Shown piece by piece: positions 1 through 7,554 of a stretch of 13,236 nucleotides of DNA (its first letter is position 1; every line of letters begins with the position of its first letter). The DNA is taken from contig JASIGD010000306.1 in assembly GCA_030045295.1 (NCBI GenBank), forward strand, positions 1-13,236, given 5' to 3'. Source of the DNA: Streptosporangiaceae bacterium (GTDB lineage: Bacteria; Actinomycetota; Actinomycetes; Streptosporangiales; Streptosporangiaceae). The translations under genes and the position numbers were made by a program. Under the pieces are notes generated by a model. That model worked only from the letters and a program-made list of their open reading frames with translations, made no database searches and was not told where the DNA came from.

Positions 1-260
1 AGGTGACCCGCCCATTCGGTCTCGCCGACCAGTATCTCGTTGCTGATCACATCGAGACGCTTCTGGACCTCGCCATGCACGTTCTCCATGCCGACGCTGC
101 CCAGCGCGCCGACGAGGGCTCCCTTGTTTACCTGGTTAGCGATCATCTTCACGGCGGTCGCGACCGCGTTCAGCAGCCCGGAGAAGTCCCCTGTCGAGTC
201 GGGATGGCGATGTTCCATCTCGATCGTGTGCCGGGTGAGTGTCTGGCGGGCATCAGGCAC
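1..260 (-). CDS. fbp: Class I fructose-1,6-bisphosphatase, N-terminal part (runs off the window)
   Basis: FBPase hydrolyses fructose 1,6-bisphosphate to fructose 6-phosphate and phosphate in gluconeogenesis and, in autotrophs, the Calvin cycle; it is a cytosolic Mg-dependent enzyme. About 86 codons are visible, reading minus from a GTG at 260-258. They show the family's N-terminal signature in order: QTLTRHTIE, then HPDSTGDFSGLLNAVATA, then IANQVNKGALVGALGS, then NVHGEVQKRLDVISNEI. I chose the GTG because it sits about 9 nt behind an AGGGAGG ribosome site and includes the conserved TLTR segment, which the internal ATG at 218 would lose. The catalytic metal-binding motifs lie outside the window. 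The gene diverges from the PucR-type regulator at 915, and a perfect palindrome lies 22 nt upstream. Class I enzymes are, to my knowledge, less usual in actinobacteria than class II GlpX, which hints at a Calvin-cycle context, but that is an inference. Confidence 0.9.
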   Translation of the reverse strand, partial: MPDARQTLTRHTIEMEHRHPDSTGDFSGLLNAVATAVKMIANQVNKGALVGALGSVGMENVHGEVQKRLDVISNEILVGETEWAGH

Positions 261-281
261 AGGGGGAACCTCCCTCGACGG

Positions 282-296
282 GATCACAGCGTGATC
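282..296. promoter_or_regulatory. Perfect palindrome upstream of fbp, candidate operator
   Basis: GATCAC-AGC-GTGATC is a perfect 6+6 inverted repeat with a 3-nt centre. It ends 22 nt before the fbp GTG start, just outside the AGGGAGG ribosome site. On the minus strand a TAATGT box lies a few bases further upstream, so the palindrome would fall near the transcription start. This is a good place for a repressor. No binding protein can be assigned from sequence alone. Confidence 0.4.
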
Positions 297-914
297 AGCG
301 ACATTAGGCGACCGCTGACCTGCGCGCCTCACCCGCGCGGGCGATTGCACGGGGGATTCGCCGTCAGCCGGCCGTCCCGTCCCTGCCTTCCTGACGGCCG
401 CGTCTAACCGCCGACGGCGAGCCGAAGTCGGCATCTGCCTCTGGCGGCTATTTAGCGAGGGCCTCTGAGGTCAGTAAGCCTTGGTGGATGATGCCTTGAC
501 GAACCCCGGGCGGTTCAGTTAACGCTCGGGAATCTGCATGATCCTCATCACGTAGGCTGGCGCTGAGAGTCGACAGTTACCGCACGGCGGCAGGCACCCG
601 GCTACCGGAAAAGCTCTGGCCGGTGCGGGTGGCGGACGAGGCCGTACATCCCGTGCGTCTGGTGCTCGGCCGGGCTTACCTATCCCGTCCCGAAGAGGCC
701 TGATCGTGCTGTGCCTCGCGTACCGCGACCTATATCGGCCCGGCGTCCGGCAGCCCGGCGTGAAGTCGGCGGCGCGTGCACCAACCTATGCGTTTCGTCT
801 GCCTTCGCCAGGGAATGGCTCCGCAACGACGTCCGTGCCCTGCGGGTCGGTCCAGCGTCGGCCCGCAGGTGTGCGCGGGCTGCATAGCCGTACCGGGACC
901 GGTGAGGTGAATCG
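297..914. other. Long intergenic region between divergent fbp and the PucR-type regulator
   Basis: No supportable complete gene lies here. One plus-strand frame from about 542 to 703 is open with GC-rich third positions (it includes LPEKLWPVRVADEAVHPVRL and ends at a TGA), but it has no convincing start and I do not recognise it; it may be the tail of a lost gene. A 70-codon frame at 706-918 that overlaps the regulator's ATG looks spurious by composition. The promoters of both flanking genes should be in this stretch. Confidence 0.4.
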
Positions 915-2327
915 ATGAGCGCGCAGGCCGCGAGCCCGCCGGATCCGGAGCGTGTGGCCGGTGCGGCGGTTCCTGCCGCGGCGGGCAGAGGCGAGGATGG
1001 CGCGCAGCCGTATGCTGGTGTCCGGGCTGCTGCGCTATCCCCGGTCGGCGCCGGAGGCCGGGGAAGCCGTGCCGCGCTGGCCGACCTGACCGCCCGTGCC
1101 GAGGCCCGGCTGTCCCAGCTGATCGATGACGCTTACGCCGCGGTCCTCGAGCGCATCCCGCTCTACCGGCGCGATAAGCTCGTCCCGCTCGAGGACCTGC
1201 ACCGTTCCGTCGCGCACAACTTGCGGTCCATCGTCACTGCCATCGGCCACCCACAGGCTGCCCTCGACCTGGCCGCGCCGCAGGAGACCGGCCGCCGCCG
1301 CGCCCATCAGGGAGTGCCGCTGCCTGAGGTGCTGCAGTGCTACCGGATCAGCTTCGCCACGCTGTGGGACGCACTGGTCGAGGAGTCCCGCCGTGGTGCC
1401 AGGGCGGCCGCGGCGGACGCTCTGCTTGCCGCGGCCAGCATGATCTGGCAGCTGACCGACGAGCACGCCCTGGCCCTCACCGAGGCGTACCGGGCCGCGA
1501 CTGCCGAGCTGCTGCTCGCCCAGCAGCGGCGCCGCTCCGCCCTGGTGGAGGCGCTGCTCACCGGCCATCCCGGCCCGGAGGCCGTGCCGTGGGAGGCAGC
1601 CGCGTTGCTCGGCCTGTCCCCGGACGCACTTCTGGTGGTCGTGGCCGCAGATACCCGGGGCCTGGCCGAGGAGAGCCTGCCTGGCATCGAGCGCAGGCTC
1701 GCCGCCCGCGGGATCGTCTCGGGCTGGCGGCTCACGCCCGCGCTGCAACTGGGCGTCGTCTCCCTGCGCACCGATCAGCGGGACGCCGTGCTGGCCGTGC
1801 TGCGCGACGTGGCCAGCGCCCGCACCGGCGTCAGCCCGCCGTACCGGTCGCTGGCCGACACTCCCCGCGCCCTGCAGCTGGCCCGGACCGCGCTCGCTGC
1901 CCTCCCCGCCGGGCGGGCCGAGGTCCGCATGTTCGATCCCAGCCCTCTTGCCGCCCTCATGGCCTGCGAGCCCGGTGAAGGCCGGCGCCTGGCGAGCCAG
2001 GTCCTCGGTGCGGTACTCGAGCTCTCGTCCGATGACCGCGCCACCCTGCTGGACACCCTCAACGCTTATCTCGATCACGCCGGCTCCGCCAAGCTCGCCG
2101 CCGGCGTGCTCTACTGTCACCCCAACACGGTTCGCTACCGGCTCCGGCGCCTTCAGAAGCTTACCGGTCGTTCGCTATCTGACCCGAACGGCGTCGCCGA
2201 GCTAGCCACCGCGGCGTACGCCCTGCGACTCAGCTCCCTGACCGCGCCGCGGCGCCGTCGCCGCACGCCGGTTGCGAACGGCCGTCCGCGACCGGCACCA
2301 AGGCAGCGCGCCGACCGGGAGGCTTGA
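915..2327 (+). CDS. PucR/CdaR-type transcriptional regulator with RsbRD-like N-terminal domain
   Basis: 470 aa, a predicted cytosolic DNA-binding regulator. After a disordered Ala/Gly-rich leader (about residues 1-55) comes an alpha-helical RsbRD-like N-terminal domain (about 60-200, including LSQLIDDAYAAVLERIPLYR). A central CdaR-like region follows. The C-terminal PucR helix-turn-helix is at about 378-440: LLDTLNAYLDH, then KLAAGVLYCHPNTVRYRLRR, then LQKLTGRSL. The CHPNTVRYRLRRL segment is the family's hallmark recognition helix. The Arg-rich tail after residue 445 is probably disordered. The ATG at 915 has GAGGTGA four bases upstream. The gene stands alone, divergent from fbp. Family members often control nearby catabolic genes; the formate dehydrogenase at 3036 or fbp are plausible targets, but nothing in the sequence proves this. 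The ligand is unknown. Confidence 0.88.
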   Translation: MSAQAASPPDPERVAGAAVPAAAGRGEDGAQPYAGVRAAALSPVGAGGRGSRAALADLTARAEARLSQLIDDAYAAVLERIPLYRRDKLVPLEDLHRSVAHNLRSIVTAIGHPQAALDLAAPQETGRRRAHQGVPLPEVLQCYRISFATLWDALVEESRRGARAAAADALLAAASMIWQLTDEHALALTEAYRAATAELLLAQQRRRSALVEALLTGHPGPEAVPWEAAALLGLSPDALLVVVAADTRGLAEESLPGIERRLAARGIVSGWRLTPALQLGVVSLRTDQRDAVLAVLRDVASARTGVSPPYRSLADTPRALQLARTALAALPAGRAEVRMFDPSPLAALMACEPGEGRRLASQVLGAVLELSSDDRATLLDTLNAYLDHAGSAKLAAGVLYCHPNTVRYRLRRLQKLTGRSLSDPNGVAELATAAYALRLSSLTAPRRRRRTPVANGRPRPAPRQRADREA

Positions 2328-2400
2328 AGCTGGGCCATTGTGGGCCGGCGTTGATCCACGGGTCCATGCCCTGCCGGTTGTGCCAGGTCCAATGGATGCC

Positions 2401-2596
2401 TCAGATCTGACTGTGCCGCAGCCGCCGGTAGCGGCGGGTGAGGGAAGTGGCTGAGCTGCCGTGCCGGACGGCCGGGAGGTGGCCTGCGGTCAGGTCGCCG
2501 AGGATGCGCGGGCCAGGATCTTGCCAGTTCGATGGCACACGGGCCGAAGGACTCGATGCACCAGGTCACTGCCTCGGTGAAGAACTTGTGTTCATG
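2401..2596 (-). pseudogene. Decayed unknown reading frame
   Basis: Minus-strand remnant I cannot name. A frame with GC-rich third positions reads [19 protein letters not shown] then CAIELA, to about 2530. The coding character then moves to another frame that reads ILGDLTAGHLPAVRHGSS, then SLTRRYRRLRHSQI, and stops at TGA 2403-2401. Two small indels around 2505-2530 would join both halves as ...IELAKILARILGDLTAG..., a smooth amphipathic helix. This is why I read it as one broken gene rather than noise. It follows directly on the ClpB remnant but does not resemble the ClpB C-terminus. Confidence 0.4.
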
Positions 2597-2609
2597 GGCG
2601 GCGAGCAGC

Positions 2610-2883
2610 CTGCCGAGGGTGGGTGAGCTGCTTGAACAGCACGATCTTGCCGACCGGTTGAGGGACTCGGGCCGGAACCCGGCGCGCAGCCCGCCCCGCA
2701 CGTTCTGCGGGCGCCGGGCTTGGTCTCGCCGCCGGAGGTCACGCCGTCCAGCAGATGCATGGACCCGACGTTGGAGGTCATGATGATGACGGTGTTGCGG
2801 AAGCCCACGGCGCGACCCCGAGCGTCGGTGAGCCTGAGGCCGTGTCCGCGGGAACAACAGGGTTTGGCCCTGTGAACATTGAA
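2610..2883 (-). pseudogene. clpB: ClpB (AAA+ disaggregase) D2-domain remnant
   Basis: ClpB is the Hsp100 chaperone that rescues aggregated proteins with DnaK. Only a short part of its second AAA+ domain survives, spread over several frames of the minus strand. FNV (2883-2875) is followed by disturbed sequence. Next comes [20 protein letters not shown] with the sensor-1 Asn, then [17 protein letters not shown]. After a shift near 2710 it reads [16 protein letters not shown], which carries the arginine-finger motif FRPE-LNR. A second shift near 2660 gives [15 protein letters not shown]. The normal protein has about 850 residues, so this is about a tenth of it, with at least two frameshifts and both ends missing. 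It cannot be functional. The similarity to ClpB across three consecutive conserved blocks in the right order makes the call firm. Confidence 0.85.
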
Positions 2884-3035
2884 CTGATAAATCGCGGATG
2901 ACAGACTCCGCCGCATAGGACTCAAGCTGGTCTGCCACCCAGTGCTTATAGCAGCAGGTAGCCGAGCGCGCCGGCCGTGGGAACAATCCCGGACGCGGGC
3001 TGCCGGGCGGGACAGTCTGCCGAAGGAGTGCTCTC

Positions 3036-4223
3036 ATGGCCAAGATATTGTGCGTGCTTTATCCGGACCCGGTGAGCGGGTATCCGCCGAAGTACGCCCG
3101 CGACGACATCCCGGTGCTGCGGAGTTATCCCGGCGGCCAGACGCTGCCGACGCCCGAGGCGATTGATTTCGTCCCCGGACAACTGCTCGGGTGCGTGTCG
3201 GGTGAGCTGGGACTGCGCCACTTCCTTGAATCGGCCGGGCATAGCTTCGTCGTGACCTCGGACAAGGACGGCCCGGACTCGGAATTCGACCGGGAGCTGC
3301 ATGATGCCGACGTGGTGATCTCGCAGCCGTTCTGGCCGGCGTACTTGTCGTCCGAGCGGATCGCTACAGCGCCTAAGCTACGCCTGGCCCTGACAGCTGG
3401 CATCGGCTCGGATCACGTCGACCTGAATGAGGCGATCGCCCGTGGGATCACCGTGGCCGAAGTGACGTACTGCAACAGCATCAGCGTGGCCGAGCACGCG
3501 GTCATGCAGATCCTGGCCCTGGTCCGGAACTTCGTCCCGTCCCACGCCTGGGCCGTCAACGGCGGCTGGAACATCGCGGACTGCGTGGAATGGGCATACG
3601 ACGTGGAAGGCATGGACGTCGGGGTCCTCGCCGCGGGCCGCATCGGATTGGCCGTGCTACGCCGCATGGCTCCCTTCGACACCCGCCTCCACTACAGTGA
3701 CAAGCACCGGCTGAGCCCGGGGGTCGAAGAGGAACTCGGTCTGACGTTCCACCCCGATGCAAGGTCGCTGGCCCAAGCAGTCGACGTCCTGTCTATCCAC
3801 GCCCCGCTTGTCCCCGAGACCTACCATCTCTTCGATGACGAGCTACTCGCCTCCATGAGGCGAGGTGCGTACATCGTCAACACCGCCCGTGGTGCCATCA
3901 TGGACCGGGACGCGGTGGTCCGCGCCCTGGAATCCGGTCATCTCGCTGGCTACGCAGGCGATGTGTGGTACCCGCAGCCCCCACCGGTCGATCACCCGTG
4001 GCGGGGCATGCCCCACAACGCCATGACCCCGCACACCTCGGGCACCACCCTTTCCGCCCAGGCCCGCTACGCGGCGGGTGTTCGCGAGATCCTCGAGGAT
4101 TTCTTCGCCGGCCGGCCCATCCGGCCCGAGTACCTGATCGTCGACGGCGGCACGCTGGTCGGCACCGGCGCTGTTTCCTATTCCGTCGGCGGGCAGGCCA
4201 GTCCCGGCAGCACCGGCCAGTGA
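3036..4223 (+). CDS. fdh: NAD-dependent formate dehydrogenase
   Basis: Oxidises formate to CO2 while reducing NAD+; a soluble, metal-free homodimer of the D-2-hydroxyacid dehydrogenase family. The 395-aa product matches the Pseudomonas-type enzyme over its full length, beginning MAKILCVLYPDPVSGYP. Visible active-site residues are I123, N147 (TYCNSISVAEH), R285 (NTAR), Q314 (WYPQP) and H333 (TPHTSGTT). The coenzyme fold shows AAGRIG at 199-204 and D222 (HYSDKHR), the acidic residue giving NAD+ over NADP+ preference. The position of the oxidation-sensitive Cys255 of the Pseudomonas enzyme is Ala256 here, while the equivalent of Cys145 is kept (C146). AAGGAG lies 7 nt before the ATG. The gene is intact between broken neighbours, suggesting it is under selection. 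With fbp nearby it could supply NADH and CO2 for C1 growth, which is an inference. Confidence 0.95.
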   Translation: MAKILCVLYPDPVSGYPPKYARDDIPVLRSYPGGQTLPTPEAIDFVPGQLLGCVSGELGLRHFLESAGHSFVVTSDKDGPDSEFDRELHDADVVISQPFWPAYLSSERIATAPKLRLALTAGIGSDHVDLNEAIARGITVAEVTYCNSISVAEHAVMQILALVRNFVPSHAWAVNGGWNIADCVEWAYDVEGMDVGVLAAGRIGLAVLRRMAPFDTRLHYSDKHRLSPGVEEELGLTFHPDARSLAQAVDVLSIHAPLVPETYHLFDDELLASMRRGAYIVNTARGAIMDRDAVVRALESGHLAGYAGDVWYPQPPPVDHPWRGMPHNAMTPHTSGTTLSAQARYAAGVREILEDFFAGRPIRPEYLIVDGGTLVGTGAVSYSVGGQASPGSTGQ

Positions 4224-4360
4224 GGATCCCGCCGTCCCGCCAGGCGGTGACGAGCCGTATGCACGACCTGCGCTGTCGCGTCATGCACCGGACCCCCGCG
4301 TCGGCGTGCGTGCCGCATGAGAGGAGCAACGATGCACCGCACGTGGTGAGAGGAGTATGG

Positions 4361-4990
4361 GTGGAACGGCAGAGCGATGCGATGCCGCGGCCGCAACCGA
4401 GAGAGATGCTGGCGATGCCAGCCAGGGCGGCGGTTCTCCTTTTGGTCATGGCATGTCCGGGAGCAGAGGACGATGTGTGCGGCGCGCGGGTCGGCGTCGC
4501 AGGCTACAAGCGGGCCGATGGATTCCGGCTTCCGGAGGATGGCCTACGCTGCCTGGCCGGCATCGGTTCGGGGCTGTGGGGTCGGCTTTACGGCATACCG
4601 CGTCCGGCCGGGCTGCATCTGTTCCGGGATCTTCGCGGCGCGGCGCACACGACGGTCGCGACACTGCTGTTCCATCTGCGGACCCGGAACCTAGATCTCT
4701 GTTTCGAGCTGGCCCGCCAGCTCATGATCCGGCTGGCCGATAGCGCCGATGTCGTGGGTGAGGTGAACGGGTTCCGGTATTTCGACGAACGGGATCTGCT
4801 GGGCTTCGTCGACGGCACCGAGAGCCCTCCGATGGGCGCCGAGGCCGCGGTGCGCATCGGGGGTGAGGATCCGGCTTTAGCGGGCGGTAGCTATGTCATC
4901 GCGCAGGAATACCTGCATGACCTGAAGGCCTGGACCGTGCTGACCGCCGAATCCAGCATCGTGCTTGGCGCCAGCGAATGCCAGGCGTAA
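4361..4990 (+). pseudogene. Truncated DyP-type (YfeX-like) haem peroxidase
   Basis: DyP peroxidases use haem and H2O2 to oxidise dyes, lignin-like phenols or porphyrins. This frame gives 209 aa against roughly 300 for the family. Typical segments appear in order: GIGSGLWGRLYG and RPAGLHLFRDLRGAAHT, LLFHLRTRNLDLCFELARQL, then GFRYFDERDLLGFVDGTESP with the distal GxxDG aspartate (D151), then GGSYVIAQEYLHDLKAW. After KAWTVL the similarity stops and the frame ends in unrelated residues. The region that should carry the proximal haem-ligand His and the rest of the second ferredoxin-like fold is missing, so it is probably inactive. I chose GTG 4361 because AGAGGAG lies 6 nt upstream; ATG 4382 is the alternative. 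A five-codon open frame (MHRTW, 4332-4349) with its own AGAGGAG directly precedes it. Confidence 0.8.
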
Positions 4991-5082
4991 CGCTCAGGAA
5001 CGTGGTCGGGGGCAATCTGCGGTGTGCGGGCCCGGGTGATCTGCCGCCGACCGCTGTCCGGGCCGGGAAGGTGTGATCAGGC

Positions 5083-6075
5083 GTGCGTCACCCGAGCGAC
5101 CGGCTCCTGACGCGCTTCCGGGTGCCGTTGCTTCTGGTCGCGGCGGCTGTGGGCTATGGCATTGCCGGTTTCCTGCTCATCGAGCGGGTCAGCGTTCTCG
5201 GTGCCGTGTACCAGACTGTGCTGGTGCTGAGTACTATCGGCACCGGCAGCCCGGAACCGCGCGGCGACGGTGCGAAGATCTTCACCATCACGCTGATACT
5301 GGTCGGGGTGGCGGCGCTGTTCACTGCGATTGGCGTGGGCACCGAGGTGCTCGCGTCCGGCGAGCTCGCCCGCTGGGTAAGGAGGCGACGCATGACCGGC
5401 CGGCTGGGCAGGCTTTCCGGCCACTTCATCGTTTGCGCCTACGGGCGGGTCGGACGCGCCGTCGTCGAGGAATTGCGCGGGCCCGGCTGCGAGGTCGTGG
5501 TGATTGAGTCCAGGGCGGACCTGGAGCCGCTGCTGGCTGAGCAGGACCTAGTGCACCTCCTGGGTGATCCCAGCGACGAGCAGGTGCTGCGGACGGCAGG
5601 TGTCGAGCGGGCCCGCGGGCTGGTGTGCGCGGTTGATTCGGACGCGGCCAACGTCTACATCACACTGACCGCCCGGGCACTCAGCCCGTCGCTGCGGATC
5701 ATCGCGCGGGCCTCGGGACCGGGCTCGGCTGAGAACCTGGTCCGCGCCGGCGCGGATGAGGTGATCTCCCCTTACCGACTGAGCGGGCGGCGCATGGCCC
5801 TGCTCGCGATGCGCCCGTCTGTGGTGGAAATGCTCGACCTGCTCGGCTTCGGACCGGACTTCCGTCTAGAGGAGGTGCTGGTACGCCCCGGTTCGCGGTT
5901 GGACGGGCTCACCATCGCCGAGGCGCTGGCCCGCTACTCCGGCGTGTCGATCTTGGCGGTAAAGCAGCCCGGCGCGGAGCTTTCTCCTGCCCCGGACCAC
6001 GCGATGCGTCTGGGTGCGGGCGACCTGATCGTGAGCGTCGGGCCGAGTCCGGTCCTCGACCGCATATCGGAGTAA
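5083..6075 (+). CDS. Two-TM potassium-channel-like protein with RCK (TrkA-N/TrkA-C) domains
   Basis: 330 aa. Two membrane helices (about 12-33 and 64-88) flank a pore loop, QTVLVLSTIGTGSPEP at about 44-59, which is the topology of a prokaryotic two-TM K+ channel. The cytosolic part is an RCK N-domain starting HFIVCAYGRVGRAVVEEL at 114 (Rossmann glycines G121 and G124, acidic E142 at the end of strand two) and an RCK C-domain from about 258 to 328. The filter reads T-I-G-T-G-S where K+ channels have T-V-G-Y-G-D: both glycines remain, but the aromatic residue and the Asp are replaced. Selectivity is therefore uncertain and it might be a non-selective or sensor protein. The start is GTG 5083 with a GGAAGGTG stretch upstream. 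It is a single gene; its neighbours give no clear functional link. Confidence 0.85.
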   Translation: MRHPSDRLLTRFRVPLLLVAAAVGYGIAGFLLIERVSVLGAVYQTVLVLSTIGTGSPEPRGDGAKIFTITLILVGVAALFTAIGVGTEVLASGELARWVRRRRMTGRLGRLSGHFIVCAYGRVGRAVVEELRGPGCEVVVIESRADLEPLLAEQDLVHLLGDPSDEQVLRTAGVERARGLVCAVDSDAANVYITLTARALSPSLRIIARASGPGSAENLVRAGADEVISPYRLSGRRMALLAMRPSVVEMLDLLGFGPDFRLEEVLVRPGSRLDGLTIAEALARYSGVSILAVKQPGAELSPAPDHAMRLGAGDLIVSVGPSPVLDRISE

Positions 6076-6379
6076 CAACGCCGGGCCAGTGGCTGATTAC
6101 AAGCGGCGGTGTCGCGCCCGGCAAGCTTCCTGTCCGAGGGCTGCAGGAGGCGGTGCCAGACGATATAGCCTGGCCGCATCTCGGGGCAGCTGCGATCGGC
6201 CGCCGGTACGCATCGAGCGCGAGTGGGTGGTGCGGGTCACGCGCACCGGAACGGCGCACTGGCAGTTCCAACGGGACGAGGCCGAGCATAGACCGCGTGG
6301 CGTATCCGCGGCGTCTACGCGTCACGAACGACGTGGAGCGCGTGCCTTCCGGGTCCATGACCTGAAGGAAACTGCAACC
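6076..6379. other. Intergenic stretch upstream of the small frameshifted gene
   Basis: I see no gene here. One plus frame is open through it from 6089 into the small protein at 6380, but its composition is not coding-like until the ATG at 6380. An AAGGAA ribosome site lies at the right-hand edge (about 6365-6370). Confidence 0.4.
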
Positions 6380-6555
6380 ATGAAATACAGCAGGCAGTAC
6401 ATGGCCAGCTTGCTGCATCACGCGGGATTGCCGCAACTCGCTGACCACGCAGCGCGGGAGCTACCGACCCGGTCGACTCCAGGCAGCTCGAGGCATGGGA
6501 GTCGCCGCACGGCATTTCCCGAGACGACTTGATCAGCCGGTTCGCCGGCGGCCCC
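6380..6555 (+). pseudogene. Small actinobacterial-type protein with a one-base frameshift
   Basis: From ATG 6380, with AAGGAA about 9 nt upstream, the frame reads MKYSRQYMASLLHHAGLPQL, then ADHAARELP. It then leaves the coding frame and stops at 6532. In the next frame, from 6466, it continues DPVDSRQLEAWESPHGISRD, then DLISRFAGGP. Adding one G at about 6465-6466 would give a smooth ...RELPDPVDSRQLE... The reconstructed product of about 60 residues, helical and acidic with a GISRDDLISR ending, resembles a small conserved actinomycete protein of unknown function as I remember it. The shifted frame stays open to TAA 6661-6663. This is either a real mutation or a sequencing error at CCGACCC. Confidence 0.5.
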
Positions 6556-6624
6556 TGCTTCGGGGGGGTTCGGCGCGCGGGCCGCCCGGGTCCTGTTCAA
6601 ACGACAGCGGGCCTGCCCACGGCC

Positions 6625-6889
6625 CTAGAGCGGGCATTCGCCGATGTGGAAGCCCGGGCCTAATTCCTTTAGGGACGTGCACGATGGAACATCGGACGAG
6701 AGCGCGCCGGTCGCGACCTGGTATGTCAAGGGCTGGAAGAGGTGGAAATTCCGCCGGTCGACGAGCGTGACCTGGACCGGCATGCGGCGTAGCGCCATCA
6801 CCGCCCGAAGGCCGCCAAACCCGCCGCCGGCCACGACCACTCGGTGGATACCGAACCGGTCAATGCGCCCGGACGGCCAGTGAAGACAT
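6625..6889 (-). pseudogene. ndh: Type II NADH dehydrogenase (NDH-2) N-terminal stub
   Basis: NDH-2 is a single-subunit FAD enzyme at the membrane that passes electrons from NADH to quinone. The minus-strand frame reads [20 protein letters not shown], then [17 protein letters not shown], then [11 protein letters not shown]. This is the FAD-binding GxGxxG fold, the acidic end of strand two and the diagnostic [12 protein letters not shown] segment. Similarity ends there (about 6690) and the frame stops at 6625, about 70 residues into a protein of over 400. Upstream, ATG 6889 begins MSSLAVRA out of frame with the homologous part by one base, so the 5' end is also damaged unless GTG 6840 is used. 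The thioesterase gene ends 9 nt before that ATG, suggesting a former operon. The 3' deletion joint faces the small frameshifted gene on the other strand. Confidence 0.8.
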
Positions 6890-6898
6890 GCGCCAGTG

Positions 6899-7336
6899 TC
6901 AGTGGCTGGCCTCCGCGTCTGATGCCGCCGCGAGGAAGCGCTGCCGGTCGACGATCGCGCGGTCGATCACGGCAGCCGCGACGAGGTGTCCTGAGTCGTC
7001 GGTCGCGTGCACGATGAAGGTGAGCCGTCGGCCGACCGCGTCGCGCGGCGGCGCGGCGGTGATCTCGACCCTGCCGCCCACCGGGGTAGCGCGGCGGTGC
7101 TCGATGCGGACGGCGGTGCCGACCGTCGTCTGGTCCGGCCCGAGGAACGGTACCGCGGACCGCACGGCCGCCGCCTCCATCCACGCGATCAGCCGCGGTG
7201 TGGCGAGCACCGGCACGTCGCCGCTGCCCAGCGCCGCCGCAGTGTCGGCATCGGTCACCTCGTGACGCGCTGAGCCACCCGAACCAGGTCCGCCGGCAGT
7301 GCGATGGCTCGTCACCAGTCCGGGTCTCGTCATCAC
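6899..7336 (-). CDS. FlK-like (fluoroacetyl-CoA thioesterase family) hotdog thioesterase
   Basis: 145 aa, a single hotdog-fold domain predicted to hydrolyse a small acyl-CoA. The central block [17 protein letters not shown] and the later [14 protein letters not shown] match the FlK family. The FlK catalytic residues Thr42, Glu50 and His76 align with T46, E54 and H80 here at identical spacing (8 and 26 residues). [11 protein letters not shown] is the conserved strand before the His. The true substrate is unknown: most relatives outside the fluoroacetate producer are general acyl-CoA housekeeping enzymes, so I do not claim fluoroacetate resistance. The start at 7336 follows GGGAGGG on the minus strand; the first 25 residues are low-complexity, so a later start is possible. 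It probably led an operon with the now-broken NDH-2 gene. Confidence 0.85.
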   Translation of the reverse strand: MMTRPGLVTSHRTAGGPGSGGSARHEVTDADTAAALGSGDVPVLATPRLIAWMEAAAVRSAVPFLGPDQTTVGTAVRIEHRRATPVGGRVEITAAPPRDAVGRRLTFIVHATDDSGHLVAAAVIDRAIVDRQRFLAAASDAEASH

Positions 7337-7340
7337 GCTG

Positions 7341-7376
7341 CCCTCCCTCTCTTCTCTTCTCTTCTCTTTTCTTTCC
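7341..7376 (-). repeat. 36-nt homopurine tract with (AAGAG)4 upstream of the thioesterase
   Basis: The plus strand is uninterrupted pyrimidine for 36 nt; four perfect CTCTT units lie at 7349-7368. On the coding strand this is (AAGAG)4 running into the GGGAGGG ribosome site, with the repeat 13-32 nt before the ATG. It could act as an extended purine-rich ribosome-loading region or as a slippage-prone tract that alters spacing. Confidence 0.8.
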
Positions 7377-7554
7377 GGTCAGCCGCATAGACATCGCCGT
7401 TCCGGTACTCGCGGCGACCCGGCTGGCTCAGGTCAACTCTGACCGGGCTCTCATAAGCCATGCCCATGTTCGCTCACCAGAGCGCCGTGAGCACCGTCGC
7501 CCGCCGCGATTTGTCCGCGCAGCCAGCTCAGTTTGACGGCAGCAACATCGACCC

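Noticed and set aside
706..918. Plus-strand frame whose TGA overlaps the regulator's ATG, suggesting coupling
   Set aside because: Composition is not coding-like and there is no ribosome site before 706; the overlap is probably chance.
1035..2120. Minus-strand open frame opposite the PucR-type gene
   Set aside because: Shadow of the real gene: low-complexity Gly/Gln/Arg product, and the plus strand has clear domain matches.
2153..3043. Long minus-strand open frame of 296 codons
   Set aside because: It only runs through one of the three frames carrying ClpB and unknown remnants, and its N-terminal half and C-terminal end lack coding character.
6899..7336. Fluoroacetate resistance gene
   Set aside because: The catalytic triad matches FlK, but the family is widespread as general acyl-CoA thioesterases and no fluorinase-type genes are near.
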